From: Planctomycetota bacterium
Lineage (GTDB): Bacteria; Planctomycetota; UBA1135; GCA-002686595
Assembly (NCBI GenBank): GCA_014238415.1
Contig: JABABA010000003.1
Span: 124,001-188,000, forward strand
Length of the DNA: 64,000 bases
Reading direction: 5' to 3'
Below the pieces are notes generated by a model that made no database searches, was not told where the DNA came from, and was given only the letters and a program-made list of their open reading frames with translations. Of this stretch, positions 24,670 to 33,206 are shown piece after piece. Each line of letters begins with the position of its first letter. Within the stretch, counting starts at the first letter, position 1. A program made the position numbers and the translations under genes.

Positions 24670-26112
24670 ATGAGCTCATCTACCAGTCGCGGAAGGCATG
24701 TGGAGCGTTGCACTTTTTGTGAAAAGCGCAGGCACCATGTGACTTCACTCATCGCCGGTCCCCCCGGCGTGTATATCTGCAACGAATGCATCGAAATTTG
24801 CAATTCCATCCTTCAAGAAGAACAGCGCCGCAATCCCGAGGCCGCTGGCGCTCAATCCGGCGAAGGCACCGTTTCAACCACCGCAACACCCCAGCGTCTG
24901 CCCACCCCGGTTGAGATCGCGCGGCGCCTGGACGAATATGTGATCGGTCAGCAAGGCGCCAAGAAGGTGCTCGCCGTTGCTGTCTACAACCACTACAACC
25001 GTCTGCGTAGCGCGCCCATAGAAAAGGAGCAGTACTCGGACGTGGAAATCGAAAAGTCCAATGTGCTGCTGGTTGGTCCCACAGGATCCGGCAAGACCCT
25101 TTTGGCCCGCACCATGGCACGCATGCTCGATGTGCCCTTCGCCATGGCCGATGCCACCACCCTGACCGAGGCGGGATATGTGGGTGAGGATGTGGAGAAC
25201 ATCCTGCTCAAGCTGCTGCAAGCCGCGGACTTTGATGTGGAACGAGCCCAGCAGGGCATCGTCTATGTGGACGAAATTGACAAGATCGGGCGCACCACCG
25301 GCAATGTTTCGATTACTCGGGATGTATCCGGAGAAGGGGTCCAGCAGGCACTCTTGAAAATCCTTGAGGGATCCGTGGCCAATGTGCCGCCCCAGGGTGG
25401 ACGCAAGCACCCTGAGCAATCCTACATCCAAATCGACACCAGCAACATTCTCTTCATCTGCGGCGGTACCTTCAGCGGCATCGAGGAGTACATCGGCAAG
25501 CGCATCGGCCAAGAAGCTATCGGCTTTGGCCGGGACCATGAACTTGTACGGAACAAGGGGCTGGCCCGCGCGTCCGTGAATCTCGATTCCCTGCCCCCCA
25601 TGGGCGACCCTGATGCCTGGGATGCTTACTCCAAATTCCTGATCCCCAAAGACCTGATGGGCTTTGGTTTGATTCCCGAGTTCATTGGCCGTTTGCCTGT
25701 GATCGCTGCCCTCGACACCCTGCACCGCTCAGACCTGGTGCGTATCCTGCGCGAGCCCAAGAATGCTCTGACCCGCCAGTTCAGCAAGTTGTTCGAGCTC
25801 AGCGGAAAGCAGCTAGACTTCACCGACGAGGCGTTGCTCGCCATCGCAGACCAGGCCATCGATCGGGATACCGGCGTGCGTGCTTTGCGAGCCATCGTAG
25901 AAGATGTGCTGCTGGACCTCTTGTACGAATTGCCCAACCGACAGGACAAGGATCACTTTGTGGTGGACGCAGATCATGTGCTTGGGAAAGCCTCCCTGGC
26001 CCGCGGCCTCTCCAATGCAGACCTGCAGGCGGAGATCGAGCAGACTCCCCAGATGCCCGCCCTGCCTGAAGAATCCGACCTGCCGGACGAAGACGAGCGC
26101 GAGATCGCATGA
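24670..26112 (+). CDS. clpX: ClpX unfoldase ATPase
   Basis: AAA+ unfoldase that feeds substrates to ClpP. About 480 residues from ATG 24670 (in-frame GTG at 24664 also possible). N-terminal four-Cys zinc domain: [13 protein letters not shown]...CNECIEIC. ATPase: Walker [12 protein letters not shown], pore loop [13 protein letters not shown], Walker [16 protein letters not shown] loop GGRKHPEQ, then sensor motifs. Longer than E. coli ClpX by about 55 residues, mainly an acidic tail ([12 protein letters not shown]) and an insert near 285 ([14 protein letters not shown]). The 160-nt gap after clpP holds a small hairpin, TGAGGC/GCCTCA followed by TTT (24546-24566), a weak terminator at best. Confidence 0.95.
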   Translation: MSSSTSRGRHVERCTFCEKRRHHVTSLIAGPPGVYICNECIEICNSILQEEQRRNPEAAGAQSGEGTVSTTATPQRLPTPVEIARRLDEYVIGQQGAKKVLAVAVYNHYNRLRSAPIEKEQYSDVEIEKSNVLLVGPTGSGKTLLARTMARMLDVPFAMADATTLTEAGYVGEDVENILLKLLQAADFDVERAQQGIVYVDEIDKIGRTTGNVSITRDVSGEGVQQALLKILEGSVANVPPQGGRKHPEQSYIQIDTSNILFICGGTFSGIEEYIGKRIGQEAIGFGRDHELVRNKGLARASVNLDSLPPMGDPDAWDAYSKFLIPKDLMGFGLIPEFIGRLPVIAALDTLHRSDLVRILREPKNALTRQFSKLFELSGKQLDFTDEALLAIADQAIDRDTGVRALRAIVEDVLLDLLYELPNRQDKDHFVVDADHVLGKASLARGLSNADLQAEIEQTPQMPALPEESDLPDEDEREIA

Positions 26113-26190
26113 TTCAGGCGATAGCCCTGCTCTGACCTGCCCCCCCGGTTCTCTCCCTCGGGGTACCACCCCACTAGCTATGCTGTGCCC

Positions 26191-27138
26191 ATGTTCAAGG
26201 GGCAGCTGACCATTCATTATCACCGGGACTTCGACGGCATGGTTTCAGGGGCCGTCCTGGCGTCCATTCTGAGCGAACGTGATGAAGAAGATATCGTCCT
26301 GAAGAGCGTCAACTACGACCAGCGCAAGAACTGGGAGTCGTTCAGCAAGAACGAGCGCTTCGCAATTGTGGATTTCCACTTCCACCCGCAGGCGTCCTAT
26401 TGGTTCGACCATCACCCCACCACTTTCTTGACCCCGGAACTGCGCGAACAATACAAACCCGATGAGCACTGGATGTGGGATCCCGAATCCCCCTCGTGCC
26501 CGCCGATGATCCTGACCCACGCCAGGAAATACTGGGGCTATGAACCTTCGGAACGGTTCATCGAAATGGCCCATTGGAGCGACATCATCGACGCCGCAAA
26601 GTACGAGTCGGTGGACCAGGCAATCTATGGGGACACACCCGCCCTGCGCATTGCTCGAGCCCTCTCCGCCAGCCCGAGTCAACAATGGCCTGATGAAATC
26701 GCCAGCGCCATGATGGATGAGACTTTGGAAGAGGTCGCCGAACGCGGGGATGTGGAGCAGGCCCACCAACGCGCCTCTTCCAACCGTGACAAGGCTCTTC
26801 TGCACTTCCCCCCCACCGTGATCTGGAACAAGGGTGGTGTCTTGCTCTACGACGCATCCTCGAACCGCATCCGACGCGAACGCTTCGCCGCCTACTATCA
26901 CCATCCAGACATCAGCTACGCCGTGGGCGTTATTCCCACGAGGGCAGGATTTCATGTTACATGCGGCGAAAACCCGTGGAACCAACCCACCAACCGCGCC
27001 AATGTCGGCGAATTGATGGAGCGCTATGGAGGCGGTGGACACATCGCCGTGGGTGGGGCCAATCCCCCGAACCTCGACGATACCCGCAGAGTGGCCGAAG
27101 AGGTCGCCAACATCCTGGTCAAGCACCTTCAAGACTGA
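26191..27138 (+). CDS. DHH/DHHA1-family phosphoesterase
   Basis: 315 residues. N-terminal metal-site motifs of the DHH superfamily: HYHRDFDGMVSGAVLASIL (motif I with DxDG), VDFHFHPQ (motif II) and WFDHHPTTF (the DHH motif). The C terminus ends with the DHHA1 glycine-rich RNA/substrate loop ERYGGGGHIAVGGAN. Family members are RecJ-like nucleases, nanoRNases or exopolyphosphatases; this one lacks the long RecJ extension, so a small phosphodiesterase is likely. ATG at 26191 (GTG 26185 is possible) without a Shine-Dalgarno sequence. Six nt separate it from rlmN. Confidence 0.75.
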   Translation: MFKGQLTIHYHRDFDGMVSGAVLASILSERDEEDIVLKSVNYDQRKNWESFSKNERFAIVDFHFHPQASYWFDHHPTTFLTPELREQYKPDEHWMWDPESPSCPPMILTHARKYWGYEPSERFIEMAHWSDIIDAAKYESVDQAIYGDTPALRIARALSASPSQQWPDEIASAMMDETLEEVAERGDVEQAHQRASSNRDKALLHFPPTVIWNKGGVLLYDASSNRIRRERFAAYYHHPDISYAVGVIPTRAGFHVTCGENPWNQPTNRANVGELMERYGGGGHIAVGGANPPNLDDTRRVAEEVANILVKHLQD

Positions 27139-27144
27139 GCCCCC

Positions 27145-28179
27145 ATGGCCTCCACCCTCTTGGCCCTTGAGGCCGATGCCCTTGTCGAATGGGTCACTAC
27201 CCACGGGGGCCAGGCCTTCCATGCGAAAATCATTCGGAGCAATGTCCTGGAGCGAGGGGTCCTCGACTACGACCAGATGACTTCCCTGCCCGCCGATCTG
27301 CGGGCCGCCTTGGTCGCCGAGCTACCAATCCTCGCATCCGCTGAAACAACCCGCACCGTCTCCCGCGACAAGACCGTCAAGGTCCTGCTCCAATTTCCCG
27401 ACCGCGGTGGTTCAGTGGAGATGGTCCACATTCCGCCCCCCGACAAGGCCGACACGCGAGGCGCGACCCTCTGCGTCTCGACCCAGGTGGGCTGCCCCGT
27501 GGGCTGCCCCTTCTGCGCTTCGGGCATCGGAGGCCTTGAGCGCAACCTCGAGGCCCATGAGATCCTCGAACAGTTTCTGATCGGCCGCCAGGTGGGCCCC
27601 CTGCGTCGGGCTGTGGTGATGGGCATGGGCGAGCCCCTGCTCAACATGGAAGCCTTGAACACAGCGCTCGCCGCAGTCCACGACGAAATGGGTCTCGGTG
27701 CCCGCAAGATCACCGTCTCCACCGTGGGTTTCCCGGACCGCCTGCACAAAGCCGCCCGTCAGAAACCGCGCTTTGAACTCGCCATCAGTTTGCATACGGC
27801 CGACGACCCCCAGCGAGACAATTTGGTGCCCGCCATGAAAGGCGTTGCAATCGAAGACATCCTGGCCGCCGGTGACGACTGGTTCGAGCAAACCGGCCGC
27901 GAGATCACCTACGAGATCGCGCTGCTTGGAGGCGAAAACGACACGCCCTGGCATGCCCAGCGCCTCGCCGAACGCCTCGCCGGTCGCCGCTGCATGGTCA
28001 ACCTGATCCCCTGGAACCCGAGTCCGGGAATGAACTTCCGCCGCCCAGAACCCGGAACCCCCGAAGCGTTTCGGGATGATCTGATCGCGCGCGGGTTGGT
28101 GGCGACGGTGCGCTGGTCGAGAGGACTTGACGACGATGCCGCCTGTGGGCAGTTACGGCAGCGTGTGAAGCAGGGCTGA
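27145..28179 (+). CDS. rlmN: 23S rRNA/tRNA (adenine-C2) methyltransferase RlmN
   Basis: Radical SAM enzyme that methylates A2503 of 23S rRNA and A37 of some tRNAs. 344 residues. The radical SAM cluster is in STQVGCPVGCPFCASG (CxxxCxxC), with MGMGEPLLN and KITVSTVGF following, AISLHTAD, and the C-terminal catalytic Cys in VRWSRGLDDDAACGQLR. These are all RlmN-diagnostic, whereas Cfr uses CxxxCxxC with different flanks. 6 nt behind the DHH gene, same strand; convergent with the ThuA gene. Confidence 0.93.
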   Translation: MASTLLALEADALVEWVTTHGGQAFHAKIIRSNVLERGVLDYDQMTSLPADLRAALVAELPILASAETTRTVSRDKTVKVLLQFPDRGGSVEMVHIPPPDKADTRGATLCVSTQVGCPVGCPFCASGIGGLERNLEAHEILEQFLIGRQVGPLRRAVVMGMGEPLLNMEALNTALAAVHDEMGLGARKITVSTVGFPDRLHKAARQKPRFELAISLHTADDPQRDNLVPAMKGVAIEDILAAGDDWFEQTGREITYEIALLGGENDTPWHAQRLAERLAGRRCMVNLIPWNPSPGMNFRRPEPGTPEAFRDDLIARGLVATVRWSRGLDDDAACGQLRQRVKQG

Positions 28180-28208
28180 AGGGTCCAAGCGCAGGGACGC
28201 CCTGGCCC

Positions 28209-29246
28209 CTAGCGATAGAAAGCGGGCAGATGAGGAACCACTCCCAGGGCCGGGTAGTTGAAGCCGCTCGCAAGCGGGGCATACTCACCCAGGACCTGAA
28301 CACTTGAGTCCGCACGGATCCTGTCCTCCATGCCCAGAGACCAATAGCAGGCATTGAAGAGCAGACGCCGCAGCCCCGCGCTCTCAAAGTCCTTGGCGCT
28401 TCCCATGGTGGAATGAAAGACCCGGGCCGGCTTGCCGCCTGCTCCCGTCCAGTTCTTGACCCAGGCCACAGGAAGGGGGACCAGGTCCTGATTGGGTTCA
28501 TCATCGTGGGAACGACCCACAAGCGGCTGTCCCAGCACAAGGGCTGTACACCCCTCTGGCAGGCTGCCGCCTTCTTTATAGGTACGGTAGACATCGGAGG
28601 GGCCCCAGATGTCATCGACGCCAACCAGAACAGGATGCCCACGGCTCTCCTCAACGAGGATCCCACGGGTGGAGTCCTGATGCCACCTGCCGTGGTGATT
28701 GCGGAAGGAACCACCCAGCACATCTTCACCGAAACGCACACGCTCACCAGCGACCTGGTAATCAAAACCGATGAAGCCGTGGTTTGCCGTGCGAAGACCG
28801 ATCAGCGGCTTCCCAGAGTCCAGGTAGTCATAGAGGTGCTTCAACTGATCCTCCTTGAGAGTGATCAGGCGACTGAAGAACACAAGCAGGTCCGCACTGC
28901 CCAGGTGTTCCAGCCCCGGAATCAGATGGGAGACATCTTTGTCCTCCCAGCGGATCTTTTTCGTCGGATCCACAAGGCCCTCGTCGTTCAGACTGAACAG
29001 CACCGTGCAATGAAAACCGTGGAGCCTGGAGAGGGTGCGCGCCAGCATGGGCAGCGACTGCTCACTGCGGTATTCCTGATCAGCAGCGACAAAGACAATG
29101 TGCTTGCCGGCCCCGGGTCCAGAACCGCCCTCATAGATCAACCAGCGGGGATCCTCTGGCACGGGATGGGTGCTCACAGGGGACTGGACCAAAGGCGGCC
29201 GGACGCAGGCAGAAAGCCCTGCCAAGAGAATCAGAGGCAACATCAT
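28209..29246 (-). CDS. ThuA-like domain lipoprotein
   Basis: 345 residues. The N terminus (MMLPLILLAGLSAC) is a lipoprotein signal with Cys14. The domain begins KHIVFVAADQEYRSEQSLP and has FSRLITLKEDQLKHLYDYLDSGKPLIGLRTANHGF and the C-terminal RVFHSTMGSAKDFESAGLRRLLFNACYW block, as in ThuA/trehalose-utilisation-type proteins, which have a class I amidotransferase-like fold and are abundant in PVC bacteria, often beside sugar dehydrogenases. It starts ATG inside the preceding gene's end (ATGA), the third gene of the cytochrome operon. Confidence 0.82.
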   Translation of the reverse strand: MMLPLILLAGLSACVRPPLVQSPVSTHPVPEDPRWLIYEGGSGPGAGKHIVFVAADQEYRSEQSLPMLARTLSRLHGFHCTVLFSLNDEGLVDPTKKIRWEDKDVSHLIPGLEHLGSADLLVFFSRLITLKEDQLKHLYDYLDSGKPLIGLRTANHGFIGFDYQVAGERVRFGEDVLGGSFRNHHGRWHQDSTRGILVEESRGHPVLVGVDDIWGPSDVYRTYKEGGSLPEGCTALVLGQPLVGRSHDDEPNQDLVPLPVAWVKNWTGAGGKPARVFHSTMGSAKDFESAGLRRLLFNACYWSLGMEDRIRADSSVQVLGEYAPLASGFNYPALGVVPHLPAFYR

Positions 29247-30736
29247 CGGGCTTCAGGGATTGCGTTCAGGGTGTAGAAGGCATGCCGATGCAGAAGCGCT
29301 TCTCCATCGCGGGCGCGCACCGCACCCAGATCAAACTCGTGAACATGTCCCAGGGTGAGTTTATCCAGCACGAGGGTCGCGCGCAGCCCGTCTTCCGAAA
29401 GCGTCACGGACTCCACCACCGGCCTGGTCTGATCGACCTCGGGGCCTCCATAACCGGCGTGATAGATGTGGGTGAAGGTACCCAGCACATAGGATCCCGG
29501 ATCACTGGCCGTGGTCACATCCACCGCTTTAGTGAAGTCCACATGGAAACCGGTGGGCGTGACCGACAGGCGCTTGATCTCAAAGGGCATCTTGCCAGTC
29601 CACTCCAAACGCTCCAGGGCAAAGGGCTTGATCCCACGCACGGGCCAGCCGCGATTCGTGCCGCCTGTGAGCAGGCGGCCCTCGGGAGTGAACTGGATAT
29701 TGAGGATCCCTGTGGAGAGTCCTTCACGGAAGGGATAGCAGGCTCCCTGCCAGACCCCGTTCACCTTTTCCGTAGTGGCCCGTAGCACGACCGAGAGACT
29801 GAAGTCACCGAGAAACATCTGACCCTCAAAGGGACCAAAGCGGCCCCCGCTGCGATCCACCGTAAACCCCGAGATCGAACGCCCCATACGGATGTAGGGG
29901 AAGATGACCGCATAGGGCACAAGCTCTGGCACACGATCCTTCTCGATCAGGATGCGCGAGCCCGACTTGGGCTGGACCGGGGCCGGCCCGAGCTCGGGCG
30001 CGAACTCATACCAGTTGAGGCTGACGGGATGCCCGTGAAAACTCCCGGGCGAAACCGCCTTGAGACTGCAGGCGGAGTTCCAAGGACCCTGACTCTCCAT
30101 GTAGAAAAGCGCGCCGTGCTCATTGGGCCCGATCCCCGCGGGGCTGCGCATACCGCTGGCAATCGGCACAGTCTTGCCCTCCGGTGTGACCGTCAGCGCC
30201 CAGCCACGGAACAGGGCCCGGGAGTTGTAGGACTGGGAAAGCCCCAGGGCGATGTGAATGTTGCCCTGCTCATCGAACTTGGAGCCAAAAGCGTACTCGT
30301 GGTAGTTCTCATAGCCCCATTCGGCCGAGAGGGTGTCGAAGCGGTCCGCTTCCCCATCCCCGTCCGTATCGGTAATCCGCGTGAGTTCACAGCTCTGGGT
30401 CACATAGAACGAGCCGTCCTTGTACTCCAGACCAAAGATCTCATCGAGCCCGGTCGCAAAGAGCTCAAAGACGGGTTCCGGTTTCTCCCCATCGACGCCG
30501 TCCACGATGTAGATATCACCCCGTCTGGTCCCGATTGCCATGCGGTTGTCCGGGAGCCGGTGAAATGCACCGGCCTCAATCACAAGGCCCTCAGGGATCG
30601 CCAGTTGCACGATGCGGTAGTACTCGCGCTCGCGCTTCGCGGTGCCCCAGGTATCCCCCAGGTCCTCCGCATTGGCCGGAACCAGACAGAAAGACAGGGC
30701 GAGAGCCAGGCCGCACCCTTCAACGAAGCAGTTCAT
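29243..30736 (-). CDS. Periplasmic sugar-dehydrogenase-like beta-propeller protein
   Basis: 497 residues. ATG at 30736 with a perfect GGAGG 7 nt upstream; signal peptide MNCFVEGCGLALALSFCLVPANA. The body has propeller-type strands and metal-like motifs (DTDGDGEADRFDTLS, GGRFGPFEGQMFLGDFS, RSPAGIGPNEHGALF), resembling soluble glucose/sorbosone dehydrogenases and the PVC-type proteins that sit beside haem-binding partners. The C-terminal third looks like an Ig-like domain (SVTPTGFHVDFTKAVDVT). Oxidation substrate unknown. It overlaps the cytochrome gene by 17 nt and the ThuA gene by 4 nt. Confidence 0.75.
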   Translation of the reverse strand: MNCFVEGCGLALALSFCLVPANAEDLGDTWGTAKREREYYRIVQLAIPEGLVIEAGAFHRLPDNRMAIGTRRGDIYIVDGVDGEKPEPVFELFATGLDEIFGLEYKDGSFYVTQSCELTRITDTDGDGEADRFDTLSAEWGYENYHEYAFGSKFDEQGNIHIALGLSQSYNSRALFRGWALTVTPEGKTVPIASGMRSPAGIGPNEHGALFYMESQGPWNSACSLKAVSPGSFHGHPVSLNWYEFAPELGPAPVQPKSGSRILIEKDRVPELVPYAVIFPYIRMGRSISGFTVDRSGGRFGPFEGQMFLGDFSLSVVLRATTEKVNGVWQGACYPFREGLSTGILNIQFTPEGRLLTGGTNRGWPVRGIKPFALERLEWTGKMPFEIKRLSVTPTGFHVDFTKAVDVTTASDPGSYVLGTFTHIYHAGYGGPEVDQTRPVVESVTLSEDGLRATLVLDKLTLGHVHEFDLGAVRARDGEALLHRHAFYTLNAIPEAR

Positions 30737-33113
30737 AGTCAATCCTCCATTTGGATGTACCGCGCGGGATGATCAACTGAATCAGAAGCTCCAGCTGGGG
30801 ATCTTCCTCACCAAAGGAACGCAAAACTGTCTCCCCAAAGGGCAGGCGATGCTCGCCTGCGCGCTCAAGGCGCAGTTCCAGTTCACCTGTCTTGAAGGCC
30901 CGGGGGCCAAGTGCCTGCACTTCACCGGTCAAAGCACGAAACCAGATCGTCTCAGGATCAGAAGCCGTGATCGAAAGCGAGCGTCTCAAGACCGGTCGCT
31001 CACCCTCCAAGATCGGCTCGCACTTGTCTGTGACATCAAGCTTCCCGAACGAGTACATGAAAGTGGGAGTTCTGGCCTGATCGAGATGGTAGCCCCTGAA
31101 ACGATATCCGCGGTTGCGGGGATATTGCGGATCAGGATTGACAGGGTTCTCCTCATCCATGACCGGCTTCAGCGGCCATGGATCATCCGGCCCCTTGAGC
31201 TTGTAGAAAGACAGGTCCTGGGCAAGTCGTATGGGCCGGCTTGAGGGATTGAAGCCTCCAGCGCCCTGGCCATCCCAGCGCGCGGAAACAAACCGTCCCC
31301 GCCAGATACCGGAAAGCGTGCCGTTGTTGGCGTCAAAGGCATAACTCAGACCTCCCGGGTACCCTACGGCGATGCCCCGAAATCCTGCGATCTGGCTGCG
31401 GCCCCGGTAGGTGCGGGTCCTGTCTCCAACGACGAGTTCCTGACTCACTGATGAGAGGCCCTGGGGATCCCTCGCGGAGCGCCCCAGGGAAAGGTAGTCC
31501 CAGATCGCGCTGATCTGCTTGTCCGTGTCCCCGCCCAGGATCTCGGTGTGAGCGGCGATACCACCGGACCAACTCTCGGGCATGACGACCCCAGGCCGGT
31601 ATTCTTGGGGGTCGACAACGAAGCGCTTGAACCAGGAAAACTTGAGGCGCTCATGGGAGGTGACCAGGTCAATACCCTTGAACCCAACGGTCTCCTTCCC
31701 GTTGAAATTGTGGCAGGCCACGCAGGCCAGGCCAGTCGTACCCAGGAGTTTGCGCGCACCATCCCGCGCCGCGCGGCGCTCTTCATCCCCATCAAAACCA
31801 AGCGGCACAAGCGGATCGAGATGGTCCACGCTCTCGAAGAGCGCCGGCAGATGAGCGAGGTTTGCTTCACCAAACTGCGGCATGCGCGTGTCCATGAATG
31901 GACGAACCTTCTCCCCATCAAAGAGCACACGCTGCATCCACTCAAGATTCAGTTTCGCTCCGGCGAGGGTCAGCGGTGGAGGAATGCGCGCCGCATCTCC
32001 CAGCTCTGGTTCACTCGTCCCAAAGTAGGGAGCCAGCTCCAATGACACGCCTCCATGCTCTCCACGGACATGACAGGCGATGCAGTTGAAAGAGGTCAAG
32101 GTCTGATCGATTCGCGCCGCGTCGGAGACCTCCTCTGGTTCGGCAACCAGAGCGGCGCGTAGGGCCGCACGCTGGGCAGCGCTCATCTGATAGCGGGGGG
32201 TCTTTTTCGAATCCTCGGAGAGGCAACCCCCGGTTGGATCGAGGTTCCTCCCCTTCGTGACCGGAGCGGGCGCGCTCAAGCCCTGCAGATCGTGGCAGGA
32301 GACGCAGCTCAACTTCTGGAGCAAGGCCCCGCCAAGCTCTGCGAGCTCCAAATCAACCGGGTCCGAGTCCTCCGTCATGGACACCTCCGCCAACAGATAG
32401 TTCGCGACATCTTCAGCTTCGACACGGGACAGGCCCATGTCCGGCATCCTCCCTGCGGGGCGCACGCGCAAGGGTTGAAACAAGAAATCTGAAAGGGACG
32501 CGAGGCTGTACTTGGAGGCCACATGCCCCAGCCCGACAGCGGCCCCTGCGGAATCCGGCAACTCACCTGCCGCGTTCACAGAGGGCGAATTGCCGGATAG
32601 CGCATGACAGGCAATGCAGCCGACGGCGTGAAAAAGCTTCCTCCCGCGCGCGACACGGGCCGCGTCCACTGGCTCGCGCTCAAAAACTGATCCGGGGCCC
32701 GCCCCCTGTTGTTTTGCAAGCACAGAGAGATAGGCAGGAATAGCTGCGGCGGCGTCCTCTCTGACCCGTGGGTCGAAGCGGGCCAAAACGTCCGGCATCT
32801 TCGCCCCCGGGTGAGAGCCTGCCGGGTCAAGAATGAAAGCCTTCAGATACTCGGGCGAAATGCGCCAGGAAGCCTCATCGAGTCGAGGGGCAGGTGGCAC
32901 CGTTGCCGCGCTCGCGCTGATCCCCTCATGGCAGGCGGCGCAACGCAACTCGACAATAAGCAGTTCCCCCACCTGCGCTTCGCTCAAGGCATGGTCACCG
33001 GCGAGTCCCGGGACAACTGCCTGGGCCTCAACCTGCGGGGCAAGACACAGCCAAAACAACAACTGCAGCCCGAGGCAGAGAATCACTGCTCGAGGTGCAG
33101 GGAGAATCAACAT
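30720..33113 (-). CDS. Penta-heme c-type cytochrome
   Basis: 797 residues, signal peptide in the first 31 (ILCLGLQLLFWLCLAPQVEA). Five CxxCH haem sites: CAACH 58-62, CIACH 166-170, CVSCH 270-274, CIACH 344-348 and CVACH 464-468, so it is a periplasmic electron carrier. The last 330 residues have no haem site and look like beta-rich substrate or docking domain. Upstream and overlapping the sugar-dehydrogenase-like gene by 17 nt, which together with ThuA forms a three-gene operon, probably moving electrons from an oxidised carbohydrate or related compound towards respiration. First gene in the operon; no Shine-Dalgarno at the ATG. Confidence 0.85.
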   Translation of the reverse strand: MLILPAPRAVILCLGLQLLFWLCLAPQVEAQAVVPGLAGDHALSEAQVGELLIVELRCAACHEGISASAATVPPAPRLDEASWRISPEYLKAFILDPAGSHPGAKMPDVLARFDPRVREDAAAAIPAYLSVLAKQQGAGPGSVFEREPVDAARVARGRKLFHAVGCIACHALSGNSPSVNAAGELPDSAGAAVGLGHVASKYSLASLSDFLFQPLRVRPAGRMPDMGLSRVEAEDVANYLLAEVSMTEDSDPVDLELAELGGALLQKLSCVSCHDLQGLSAPAPVTKGRNLDPTGGCLSEDSKKTPRYQMSAAQRAALRAALVAEPEEVSDAARIDQTLTSFNCIACHVRGEHGGVSLELAPYFGTSEPELGDAARIPPPLTLAGAKLNLEWMQRVLFDGEKVRPFMDTRMPQFGEANLAHLPALFESVDHLDPLVPLGFDGDEERRAARDGARKLLGTTGLACVACHNFNGKETVGFKGIDLVTSHERLKFSWFKRFVVDPQEYRPGVVMPESWSGGIAAHTEILGGDTDKQISAIWDYLSLGRSARDPQGLSSVSQELVVGDRTRTYRGRSQIAGFRGIAVGYPGGLSYAFDANNGTLSGIWRGRFVSARWDGQGAGGFNPSSRPIRLAQDLSFYKLKGPDDPWPLKPVMDEENPVNPDPQYPRNRGYRFRGYHLDQARTPTFMYSFGKLDVTDKCEPILEGERPVLRRSLSITASDPETIWFRALTGEVQALGPRAFKTGELELRLERAGEHRLPFGETVLRSFGEEDPQLELLIQLIIPRGTSKWRIDYELLR

Positions 33114-33206
33114 GGATACAGGATACAGATTCCGTGGCCATGAAGAGCATACCGGGCAATCTGGGCATTCTTGCTCAATCGGGCCCCCACATTCTGCAGT
33201 GAGCCC

